Assembly: GCF_009451885.1 (NCBI RefSeq)
Contig: NZ_WIAO01000045.1
Span: 1 to 34,131 of the forward strand
Source of the DNA: Glycomyces albidus
Lineage (GTDB): Bacteria; Actinomycetota; Actinomycetes; Mycobacteriales; Micromonosporaceae
Reading direction: 5' to 3'
Length of the DNA stretch: 34,131 nt
Position 1 is the stretch's first letter. Each line of letters opens with the position of its first letter. The position numbers and the translations under genes were made by a program. Under the pieces are notes generated by a model, which did not search any database, was not told where the DNA came from, and worked only from the letters and a program-made list of their open reading frames with translations. Below, piece after piece: positions 15,112 through 22,170 of the stretch.

Positions 15112-16908
15112 TCAGCGCCACAGGCTCACTCCGATCGCGACCACGGCGAGGACCAGGGTCCCGGCCGCGCTCAGCCGCAGGTAGCGCACCAGGCCGCCCC
15201 GGTGAACGGCCGTCGTCTCCTCGGCCGCGACGACCGTGGCGCGGGCCGAGCCCTCGACGGCCGTCCGGTCGACCAGCCGCACGTCGAGCGCCGTGGCCGC
15301 CGCACTCGCCGCCGCAGCGGTCGCCACCGCGGCCTTGGCCGCCAAGCGCTCCGCGAACAGGCCCTCGGCGAACGCGCCGCGGGCGCGCCCGAGGATCCGC
15401 GCCGGGTCGCGGTCGGGGACCGCCTCGCCCGAGCGGCGGTCGCGCCACCACGAGTCGCCGACGACGGCGAACCCGCCGAGCGTCGCGAGCAGCAGCAGCG
15501 CCATCAGGTCCAGGTGCAGGGCCGGCACGTCGAACGGCCCCGAGTAGTACAGAGCGCCGACCGCCGCGGTCGCGATCGTCAACGCCCACAGGCTGAACGA
15601 CTCCGCGAACGGCACCGCCGGCCGCTCCCGCGCGCCGGCGCCGCGCCAGAACAGCAGCAGCCACAGCCGCGCCGCGTACGCCGCCGTCAGGATGCTCGCG
15701 CCCACCCCGGCCCAGAACACGACGACACCGGCCGGCGTCCCCGCCTCGTACGCCGCGCTGAGCACGGCCTCCTTGGAGTAGAACCCGCCCAGCGGCGGCA
15801 GGCCCGCCATCGCGGCGAGCCCGATCGTCATCGCCCAGAACACGAGCCGCGAATCGCGCGGCCGCAGCCGCGTCGCCCGCAGCGACCCGTCCGTGCCCGC
15901 CAAGGCGATCACCACACCCGCCGTCAGGAACAGCAGCCCCTTGAACGCCGCGTGCGAGACCAGGTGGAACAGGGCCGCATCCCCGGCGGCGACCGCCACG
16001 GCCGCGAACATGAACCCGACCTGGCTCACCGTCGACCACGCGAGGACGCCCTTGACGTCGCGCGCCGCGAGCGCGCACAGGCCCGCGCCGGTCATCGTCA
16101 CCGCCGCCACCACCGCGACGACCAGGAGCAGCCCGGCCGGCCAGACCGGCAGCAGCCGGGTGAGCACGTACGCCCCGGCCGCGACCATCGTGGCCGCGTG
16201 GATGAGCGCGCTCACCGGGGTCGGGCCGGCCATCGCCGGAGGCAGCCAGATCTGGAGCGGGAACTGCGCCGACTTCCCGATGCAGCCGAACAGGATCAGC
16301 AGCATCGACGCGGCTGCCGCGCCCTCGGGCACCTCCGCGAGGCCGCTGATGCGGAACGTCCCGGCGGCGGCGCCCAGCACCATGACGCCGAGGACGAAGG
16401 CGACGTCGCCGAACCGCGTCACCAGGAACGCCTTCGCCGCCGCGCCCGGCGCCTGCGGCAGCTTCGCGTAGTGGGCGATGAGGAGGTACGAGCAGGCGCC
16501 CATGACCTCCCATCCGATGAGGAGGAACACGAGGTCGTCGGCGGCGACCACCAGGAGCATCGCCGCGCAGAACAGGTTGACCTGGGCCGCGAACGGCGCA
16601 TAGCGCGGGTCGTCGCGCAGGTACGCCGAGGAGTAGAGCTGCACCAGGAACGACACGGCCGCGGTCGCCACCGCCACCGCGCACGCCCCGGGGGAGAGGT
16701 CCAGGGCCGCCTCGACGCGGATCGACCCGAAGTCCGCGAGCGTGTACGCGGCCCGCGGGTTCGCGAAGGCGCACGCGACCGCGCACGCCAGTGCGGCGAG
16801 CGGTCCCGCATACGCGAGCGCGACCGCCGGTGCGCGGCGCCGCACCAGGAGCCCGGCGAGGCCGGCGGCGGCCGGGACCGCGATGAGGAGCCACGCGAAG
16901 GCGGTCAC
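15112..16908 (-). CDS. nuoL: NADH-quinone oxidoreductase subunit L
   Basis: 598 residues. Antiporter-like subunit at the distal end of the complex I membrane arm. Key residues are present: the glutamate in FLLIGWEVMGACSYLLI, the lysine in GKSAQFPLQIWLP, AGPTPVSALIHAATMVAAGAY, and the lysine in GGFYSKEAVLSAAY. LPDAM of most NuoL proteins reads LPPAM here. The C-terminus has the long polar stretch and final helix (AAGTLVLAVVAIGVSLW) expected of the lateral arm. The GTG start overlaps the nuoK stop (GTGA); the frame is open further upstream but only as a shadow. Membrane partner NuoH and the hydrophilic arm are not encoded nearby. Confidence 0.93.
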   Translation of the reverse strand: MTAFAWLLIAVPAAAGLAGLLVRRRAPAVALAYAGPLAALACAVACAFANPRAAYTLADFGSIRVEAALDLSPGACAVAVATAAVSFLVQLYSSAYLRDDPRYAPFAAQVNLFCAAMLLVVAADDLVFLLIGWEVMGACSYLLIAHYAKLPQAPGAAAKAFLVTRFGDVAFVLGVMVLGAAAGTFRISGLAEVPEGAAAASMLLILFGCIGKSAQFPLQIWLPPAMAGPTPVSALIHAATMVAAGAYVLTRLLPVWPAGLLLVVAVVAAVTMTGAGLCALAARDVKGVLAWSTVSQVGFMFAAVAVAAGDAALFHLVSHAAFKGLLFLTAGVVIALAGTDGSLRATRLRPRDSRLVFWAMTIGLAAMAGLPPLGGFYSKEAVLSAAYEAGTPAGVVVFWAGVGASILTAAYAARLWLLLFWRGAGARERPAVPFAESFSLWALTIATAAVGALYYSGPFDVPALHLDLMALLLLATLGGFAVVGDSWWRDRRSGEAVPDRDPARILGRARGAFAEGLFAERLAAKAAVATAAAASAAATALDVRLVDRTAVEGSARATVVAAEETTAVHRGGLVRYLRLSAAGTLVLAVVAIGVSLWR

Positions 16909-17237
16909 CGGCGCACCTCCGCGTCGTCGTCCGCCTCGGGCACGGGGTCCTCGGGCATGGCGTCGGTGTCGATCGAGGCGCGCTCGCGCCACAGGTTGAG
17001 GACGAGCGCGAGCCCGACGCCGACCTCGGCGGCCGCGATGACCACGATGAACAACGCGAAGCTCTGCCCGGTGTGCGAGCCGGCGACCAGGTCGGTGGTC
17101 ACGAGGACGAGGTGGACGCCGCCGAGCATGAGCTCGGCCGCGGCGAGCTGGAGGACCGCGTTCCGCCGCGTGAGCACCCCGTAGAGGCCGATCGCGAAGA
17201 GCCCCGCGGCGATCAGGTACCCGATCAGCGGGTGCAC
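16905..17237 (-). CDS. nuoK: NADH-quinone oxidoreductase subunit K
   Basis: 110 residues from the GTG at 17237, with GGGGAGG ending 6 nt before it; the longer open frame to 17441 adds only an unconserved Arg/Gly-rich extension. Three helices are visible, and both conserved membrane glutamates are kept: in QLAAAELMLGGVHLV (E36 equivalent) and in IVVIAAAEVGVGLALVL (E72 equivalent). The tail after LNLWR is acidic (MPEDPVPEADDDAEVRR) and longer than usual. It is the first gene of the nuoKLMN set, reading away from the acyltransferase gene; nuoJ, which normally precedes nuoK, is absent. Confidence 0.9.
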   Translation of the reverse strand: MHPLIGYLIAAGLFAIGLYGVLTRRNAVLQLAAAELMLGGVHLVLVTTDLVAGSHTGQSFALFIVVIAAAEVGVGLALVLNLWRERASIDTDAMPEDPVPEADDDAEVRR

Positions 17238-17551
17238 TGGATCCTCCCCGGAGGGACGGGATCGGTCGATCGGGGCCACATGGCCCCATCTTGGACCACC
17301 GGACCTGCGAAAGTCCAGACTTGCGGCCGTGTCGATCCGCGGGAAACGGCGGCCCCGCCCCGGGCGTCGGCCCGCCGCGCCCCCCGGACCCCATGCGCCC
17401 CAAGACGAGTCCAGGGCCCCGGACCCCCGGCGCCAGTTCACCGGTGATTCACCGACCGGACACCTCCCGGGCCCTTTCCTGTCGGCGCCGGGTCGCGATG
17501 CCTCTCTACGCTGCCGGGATACCCCCGACGACCGTCCTCATAGATGAGACC
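17238..17551. other. 314-bp divergent intergenic region nuoK / acyltransferase
   Basis: Besides the nuoK promoter and dyad, a TACGCT at 17507-17512 could be a -10 for the plus-strand gene, with a start near 17519. No gene is supported here. Confidence 0.4.
17272..17317 (-). promoter_or_regulatory. Candidate nuoK promoter with overlapping inverted repeat
   Basis: On the minus strand, TGGACT (17317-17312) and CAAGAT (17293-17288) are spaced 18 nt apart. Immediately downstream, GGGGCCA-CA-TGGCCCC (17272-17287) is a perfect 7-bp dyad covering the expected start point, as an operator would. Regulator unknown. Confidence 0.35.
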
Positions 17552-19630
17552 ATGGCCACGACCACCGCTCCCACCCCGGCCCGCACCCCCGCGCGGGCCG
17601 GCCACCGCGCCGTCCTCGACCGCGCCGTCCTCAATCCCGGGTTCCGGCCCGAGGTCGAGGGCCTGCGCGCCGTCGCGGTGCTCCTCGTCGCCGTCTACCA
17701 CATCTGGTTCAACCGGGTCTCCGGCGGCGTCGACGTGTTCCTGTTCCTCACCGGGTTCTTCATCACCGGGTCCCTCACCCGGTCGGTCGAGCGCTCCGGC
17801 GGCGTCCGCGCCTCCCACTTCCTCTCCCGGCTCGCCCACCGGCTGCTGCCCGCAGCCGCGGTCGTCATGGCCGGGACGCTGGCGGCCTCGTACCTGTGGC
17901 TCCCGAAGTCGCGCTGGCCCGCGGTGTTCGAGGAGACCGTCGCCTCGCTGCTCTACTACGAGAACTGGGCGCTCGCCGGCAAGGCCGTCGACTACCTGGC
18001 CCGCGACGCCGGCCCGAGCCCGCTCCAGCACTTCTGGTCCCTGTCGATCCAGGGCCAGTTCTACCTCCTGTGGCTCGCCCTCGCCGCGTTCGCGGCGCTC
18101 CTGGCCCGCACCCGCGGAGTCCGGCTGCGCGAAGCGGTGTTCCTGCTGTGCGCCATGGTGTTCGCCGTGTCGCTGACGTACTCGGTGGTCACCACCGACA
18201 CCCGGCAGGCGTGGGCGTACTTCGACACCGGGGCGCGGCTGTGGGAGCTCGCGCTCGGCGGCATGTTCGCGCTCGCCCTGCCCTACCTGCGGCTGCCCGT
18301 CGGGATCCGGGTGCCGCTGGGCTGGTTCGGGCTCGCGGCGCTCCTGTCGTGCGGCGCGCTCCTGGACGTCTCGACCCTGTTCCCCGGCGCGATCGCCCTG
18401 TGGCCGCTCGCGGCGGCGGCCTGCGTGATCCTCGCCGGGACCACCGGCCTGCCGTACGCCGCCGACCGGCTGCTCACCTGGAGGCCGGTGATGCGCCTGG
18501 GCGCGTGGTCGTACGCGCTGTACCTGTGGCACTGGCCGGTCCTCGTGGTCTACCTGCACCGCACCGGCCGCGACACCGCGACCCTTGCCGGCGGGGCCGC
18601 GGTCCTCGCCGCCGCGCTCGTGCTCGCCGCCGCCACGACCTGGCTCGTGGACGGCCGCGTCGCCGCGTTCGCGAAGCGCCGCCCCGGCCGCCGCTGGTCC
18701 CTGGCCGCCGCGGCGGCGTTCGCGGTGCCGCTGCTCGCGGTGACCCTCGCCGCCCAGCACGTCTACTTGCAGCGCAACGAGTCAGCGGCCGCGCACCTCG
18801 CCGAGCTGGCCGCCGACCGCGAGACCTATCCGGGCGCGGCCGTCCTCGCCGATCCCGCGCTCGCCGCCGGCCTGGAGGAGGCGCCGTTCATCCCGCCGCT
18901 CGAGAACGTCCAGGACATGCCGCTCATCTACGCCGACGGCTGCGACGCGGGCCTGAGCGGCAGCGAGGCGACCCCGTGCTTCTACGGGGACGAGGACGCC
19001 GCGCACACGGTCGCGATCGTCGGCGGCTCCCGCATCGGACACTGGTTCCCGGCGTTCCACGGGGCCGCCGAGCACGCGGGCTGGCGGCTCGTGTCGCTGA
19101 CGAAGTCCGGCTGCCAGTTCTCGACCGAGGCGCCCCGCAACGACGACGCCGAGGAGGCCGCGTCCTGCGTGGAGTGGAACGAGCAGGTCGTCGACATCCT
19201 CGACGAGCTGCGCCCCGACCTGGTCGTCACGCTGTCCACACGTGCGTTCCTCGAAGGCGAGGGCACCTACCCGGGGTTCGCCGACCGCTGGCGCACCCTC
19301 GACGAGTGGGGCGTCCAGGTCCTCGCCCTGCGCGACCTGCCGCGCCTCGAGGAGCCGCTGCCGGAGTGCCTGGAGCGGCACGGGGTCGAGGAGTGCGCCA
19401 CCCCGGTGAGCCTCACCCGCGCCGCCGAGGACCCCACAAGCGAGTACACCGACGTGCCGTCCAATGTGTCCTTCGGGGACCTGGTCGAGTACGTGTGCCC
19501 GGACGGCACCTGCCCGGCCGTGATCGGCAACATCCTCACCTTCCGGGACCACTCGCACCTGACGGCGACCTACGCCGCCACGCTCGCGCCGTACGTGGAG
19601 GACCTGGTCCGCGAGGTCACCGGCTGGTAG
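17552..19630 (+). CDS. Acyltransferase-3 / SGNH surface-glycan O-acyltransferase
   Basis: 692 residues from the ATG at 17552; the upstream open frame is Pro/Arg-rich and unconserved. Residues about 30-420 form the ten-helix acyltransferase-3 (OafA/OafB) domain, with the R-x10-H motif at R39 and H50 (GLRAVAVLLVAVYH), then GGVDVFLFLTGFFITGSL and FWSLSIQGQFYLLW. A last helix at about 387-410 leads to a periplasmic SGNH domain. Its nucleophile lies in IVGGSRIGHWFPAF (S493) and the Asp-His pair in DHSHLT (D666, H669). The usual GDSH block I reads GGSR here, which is unusual. It should acetylate or otherwise acylate a cell-surface sugar, possibly the product of the glycosyltransferase cluster. It abuts the TetR gene, with stop codons back to back. 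Confidence 0.88.
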   Translation: MATTTAPTPARTPARAGHRAVLDRAVLNPGFRPEVEGLRAVAVLLVAVYHIWFNRVSGGVDVFLFLTGFFITGSLTRSVERSGGVRASHFLSRLAHRLLPAAAVVMAGTLAASYLWLPKSRWPAVFEETVASLLYYENWALAGKAVDYLARDAGPSPLQHFWSLSIQGQFYLLWLALAAFAALLARTRGVRLREAVFLLCAMVFAVSLTYSVVTTDTRQAWAYFDTGARLWELALGGMFALALPYLRLPVGIRVPLGWFGLAALLSCGALLDVSTLFPGAIALWPLAAAACVILAGTTGLPYAADRLLTWRPVMRLGAWSYALYLWHWPVLVVYLHRTGRDTATLAGGAAVLAAALVLAAATTWLVDGRVAAFAKRRPGRRWSLAAAAAFAVPLLAVTLAAQHVYLQRNESAAAHLAELAADRETYPGAAVLADPALAAGLEEAPFIPPLENVQDMPLIYADGCDAGLSGSEATPCFYGDEDAAHTVAIVGGSRIGHWFPAFHGAAEHAGWRLVSLTKSGCQFSTEAPRNDDAEEAASCVEWNEQVVDILDELRPDLVVTLSTRAFLEGEGTYPGFADRWRTLDEWGVQVLALRDLPRLEEPLPECLERHGVEECATPVSLTRAAEDPTSEYTDVPSNVSFGDLVEYVCPDGTCPAVIGNILTFRDHSHLTATYAATLAPYVEDLVREVTGW

Positions 19631-20332
19631 CTACCACTCCTCGCGCCGGCGCTCGAGGCCGTCGACGATGAGGCCGAGGCCGATCGCGAACTCCTCGCCG
19701 TAGTCGTACCCGGGTTTGAGGGCGTGCTCCACCGCGATCTCCGCCAGGTACGGGAACCGCTGCGCGAACTCCTCGGGGGGCGCCTGCTCCATCATCACCT
19801 CGACGACCGGTTCGAGGTCGTCGCCGCTGTCGAACGGCAGCGCGTGCTCCTGGACCGCGAACCCGTACACGTAGCTGTCGACCAGGGAGAACGCGTGCGC
19901 CGCGCCGGCCACGGTGAACCCGCCCCGGCGCAGGCAGCCCAGGACCGCATCGTGGTGGCGCAGGGTCGCCGGTCCGGCGTTCGCCCGCGAGTCCATGAGG
20001 CCGATCGCCCACGGGTGCCGCCGGAGCGCCTCCCGCATCGAGGCGGCGCGCCGGAGCATCCCGGTCCGCCAGTCCGCGCCCTCCTCTGGCAGCTCGATCT
20101 CGGCGAACACGAGGTCGACCATGCCGTCGAGGAGCTCGTCCTTGTTCTTGAAGTGGTGGTAGAGGGCCATGGCCCGCACGCCCAAGCGCTCGGCGAGCCT
20201 GCGCGTGCTCGGTACCTCCCCGCCCGCGGCGTCGGCCATCTCGACCGCGGCGCGGAGGACCTTCTCCCTGCTCAACGAGCCGCGGGCGGACGGGGTCGCG
20301 GTTGCATCGGTCACTCGGCTGCTCCTGTCCAT
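19631..20332 (-). CDS. TetR-family regulator with TetR_C-type domain
   Basis: 233 residues, ATG at 20332; a GTG at 20314 is an alternative. HTH at about residues 41-72: PSTRRLAERLGVRAMALYHHFKNKDELLDGM, with ALYHHFKNK as the recognition helix pattern. The C-terminal domain (RRHPWAIGLMDSR, FSLVDSYVYGFAVQE) is of the tetracycline-repressor type that binds a small ligand. It is divergent from the NAD(P)-binding gene, with the near-perfect operator at 20352-20386 between them, so it very likely represses itself and that gene. Its stop TAG touches the TAG of the convergent acyltransferase gene (TAGCTA) with no spacer. Confidence 0.92.
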   Translation of the reverse strand: MDRSSRVTDATATPSARGSLSREKVLRAAVEMADAAGGEVPSTRRLAERLGVRAMALYHHFKNKDELLDGMVDLVFAEIELPEEGADWRTGMLRRAASMREALRRHPWAIGLMDSRANAGPATLRHHDAVLGCLRRGGFTVAGAAHAFSLVDSYVYGFAVQEHALPFDSGDDLEPVVEVMMEQAPPEEFAQRFPYLAEIAVEHALKPGYDYGEEFAIGLGLIVDGLERRREEW

Positions 20333-20351
20333 CGCTGATCGGCAAGCCGTA

Positions 20352-20386
20352 CTTTACACCGTACAGTTTTCCTGTACAGTGTAAAG
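20352..20386. promoter_or_regulatory. Symmetric TetR operator with two overlapping divergent promoters
   Basis: CTTTACACCGTACAG, spacer TTTTC, CTGTACAGTGTAAAG: 15-bp arms with one mismatch. On the plus strand TTTACA (20353-20358) and TACAGT (20375-20380) make a promoter with 16-nt spacing. By symmetry the minus strand has TTTACA (20385-20380) and TACGGT (20363-20358), also 16 nt apart. The two promoters fully overlap inside the operator, so one bound repressor would silence both genes. Confidence 0.8.
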
Positions 20387-20425
20387 GAGAACCCTCGGAT
20401 GAGACCCTTCGAAAGGGGAGCAGTC

Positions 20426-21139
20426 ATGGAATCCATCGAGCAGCACACCGGCAAGAAGATCTGCATCGTCGGCGCCTCCGGCAAGCTGGGGCGGTACATG
20501 GTGCAGCACGCGCTCGACCGCGGCTACGAGGTCGTCGGCGTCTGCCGCGAGCAGAGCGTCCACAAGCTCGACGACTTCGCCGGCCGCATCACCGTCCACG
20601 GCGGCGACACGAACGACCGCGCGGTGATCGAGCGCGCCGTCGAGGGCTGCGACGCGGTCCTCGCCGTCCTCGTCCCGTGGGGCGTGAACGACTACTCCTC
20701 GGGCACGGCCCGGGCCGTCATCGACTTCGCCGAGCCCGGTGCTCGCCTGGTCTTCTCCTGCGGCTGGCACATCACCCGCGACGGCCGGGACCGCTACTCC
20801 TGGAAGATCAAGGCGGCGGTCGCCTTCGCGAGGTTCCTGCGGTTCACCCGCCTGATCGACCTCGACGACCAGTACCGCGCCGCCGACCTGATCTTCGCCA
20901 GCGACACCCGCTGGACCCTCGTGCGCGGCAGCGACCTCGAAGAGGGCCCGAGCCAGGGCCTGCCGGTGTGGAGCCGCCACGTCGGCGACCCGGTCCTCGC
21001 GAGCAACATGACCCGCCGGACCGACTTCGCGCTCTTCATGGTCGAAGCCGCCGCCGACGACACCCTGGTCCATGAGGCCCCGGCCATCGTCGGCTGCCGA
21101 ACCCCCTCGGCCTTGGCCCACAGGCGGCAAGCCGCCTGA
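20426..21139 (+). CDS. NAD(P)-binding (NmrA/atypical SDR-like) protein
   Basis: 237 residues from the ATG at 20426, which has GGGGAG 5 nt upstream. An in-frame ATG at 20399 (AAGGAG upstream) would add 9 residues, but the predicted transcription start near 20387 would cut that ribosome binding site. The dinucleotide loop is GASGKLG at about residues 16-22 after CIV. Next comes YEVVGVCRE, then VHGGDTND, LVFSCGWHITRD and WTLVRGSDLEEG, the layout of NAD(P)-dependent epimerase-like proteins. A catalytic Tyr-x3-Lys is not clear, so it may be a sensor or an oxidoreductase with an unknown substrate. It is controlled by the divergent TetR. Its last 346 bp are antisense to the mqnP frame. Confidence 0.85.
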   Translation: MESIEQHTGKKICIVGASGKLGRYMVQHALDRGYEVVGVCREQSVHKLDDFAGRITVHGGDTNDRAVIERAVEGCDAVLAVLVPWGVNDYSSGTARAVIDFAEPGARLVFSCGWHITRDGRDRYSWKIKAAVAFARFLRFTRLIDLDDQYRAADLIFASDTRWTLVRGSDLEEGPSQGLPVWSRHVGDPVLASNMTRRTDFALFMVEAAADDTLVHEAPAIVGCRTPSALAHRRQAA

Positions 21140-22116
21140 CGGGAGGCTCGACCGAGCGTCGTCTTCGAGGCCGATCGGATGGAATCGCGCGGCTTTCGCC
21201 GCGGGCCCGGCGGGTCGTCGCCGAATCCCCTGGATAAGCGGAGGAGCAGGTCCGCCAGGGCGAACGCGAACAGCGCGACCGCGACGAACCCGTTGGCGGT
21301 GAAGAAGGCCCGGTTGACCTTCGAGAGGTCGCCGGGCCGGACGATCGAGTGCTCGTAGACGAGCGCGACCGCGACCAGGGCCAGGCCGATCCAGTAGAGC
21401 AGGCCGAACCCGGTGAGCAGCCCGAACCAGGCGAACATCGCCAGCGCGACCACGTGGGTCGCCGAGGAGGCGTGGAGGGCGGCCTTCACGCCCCAGCGGG
21501 CCGGGGTGGAGTGGACGCCGATCCGGCGGTCGACCTCGACGTCCTGGCAGGCGTAGATGAGGTCGAACCCGCCGATCCACAGGCCCACGGCCGCGCCGAG
21601 GACGATCGCCGGGCCCGAGCCCGTGAACGTTCCGGTCGCGGCGAGCCAGGCGCCGACCGGGGCGACCATCTGGGCCAGGCCGAGGACTGCGTGCGGGTAG
21701 TCGGTGAAGCGCTTCGCGTACGGGTAGACGATGAGCGGCGCGACGGCCAGGGGGCTCAGGGCGAGGCAGAGCGGGTTGAGCAGGGCCGCGGAGGCCAGCA
21801 GGAGGACGAGGCTGACGGCGCAGCCGGCGTAGGCGGTCCGCAGTGAGACCGCTCCGGTCACGAGTTCGCGCTTGGCGGTGCGCGGGTTCTGGGCGTCGAT
21901 CCGGCGGTCGATGATCCGGTTCGCGGCCATGGCGAGGGTCCGCGCCGACACCATGGCGACGGTGACGAGGGCGAGGTCCCACCAGCTGAAGGCGTCCTCG
22001 AGGGTCATCACGGTGAGCGTGGACAGGTACGCGAAGGGCAGCGCGAAGACCGAGTGCTCGAAGGCGACCAGCTTCAGGAAGTCCTTGACGTGGTTGGGGC
22101 GGGCCTCGACTGTCAC
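20794..22116 (-). CDS. mqnP: UbiA-type prenyltransferase of the futalosine menaquinone pathway, over-long frame
   Basis: GTG start at 22116 with CGGAGT upstream. Residues 1-295 are a normal UbiA enzyme: the first aspartate motif is N66-x3-D70-x3-D74 in AANRIIDRRID, the second D192-x3-D196 in CQDVEVDRRIG, with eight or nine membrane helices. It should attach a polyprenyl chain to the aromatic ring during menaquinone formation in the membrane. Family members end near here, but no stop occurs until 20794. The last 145 residues (296-440) are Arg/Ser-rich, unlike any domain, and are the antisense of the NAD(P)-binding gene. A lost stop or a displaced end is likely. It follows mqnL by 54 nt, the same gene order as in Streptomyces (SCO4490-4491). 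Confidence 0.82.
   Translation of the reverse strand: MTVEARPNHVKDFLKLVAFEHSVFALPFAYLSTLTVMTLEDAFSWWDLALVTVAMVSARTLAMAANRIIDRRIDAQNPRTAKRELVTGAVSLRTAYAGCAVSLVLLLASAALLNPLCLALSPLAVAPLIVYPYAKRFTDYPHAVLGLAQMVAPVGAWLAATGTFTGSGPAIVLGAAVGLWIGGFDLIYACQDVEVDRRIGVHSTPARWGVKAALHASSATHVVALAMFAWFGLLTGFGLLYWIGLALVAVALVYEHSIVRPGDLSKVNRAFFTANGFVAVALFAFALADLLLRLSRGFGDDPPGPRRKPRDSIRSASKTTLGRASRQAACRLWAKAEGVRQPTMAGASWTRVSSAAASTMKSAKSVRRVMLLARTGSPTWRLHTGRPWLGPSSRSLPRTRVQRVSLAKIRSAARYWSSRSIRRVNRRNLAKATAALIFQE
21121..21138. terminator. Hairpin at the stop codon of the NAD(P)-binding gene
   Basis: CAGGCGGC-AA-GCCGCCTG, a perfect 8-bp stem overlapping the TGA at 21137-21139. A second stem, CGCGGC-TTTC-GCCGCG, is at 21188-21203. 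Either could end transcripts from both strands; neither has a T-tract. Confidence 0.35.
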
Positions 22117-22170
22117 AGCGCTGACTCCGGTTCGGGGCGGGGGGCGGACGGGGGCGGGAAGGCGCGGGGC

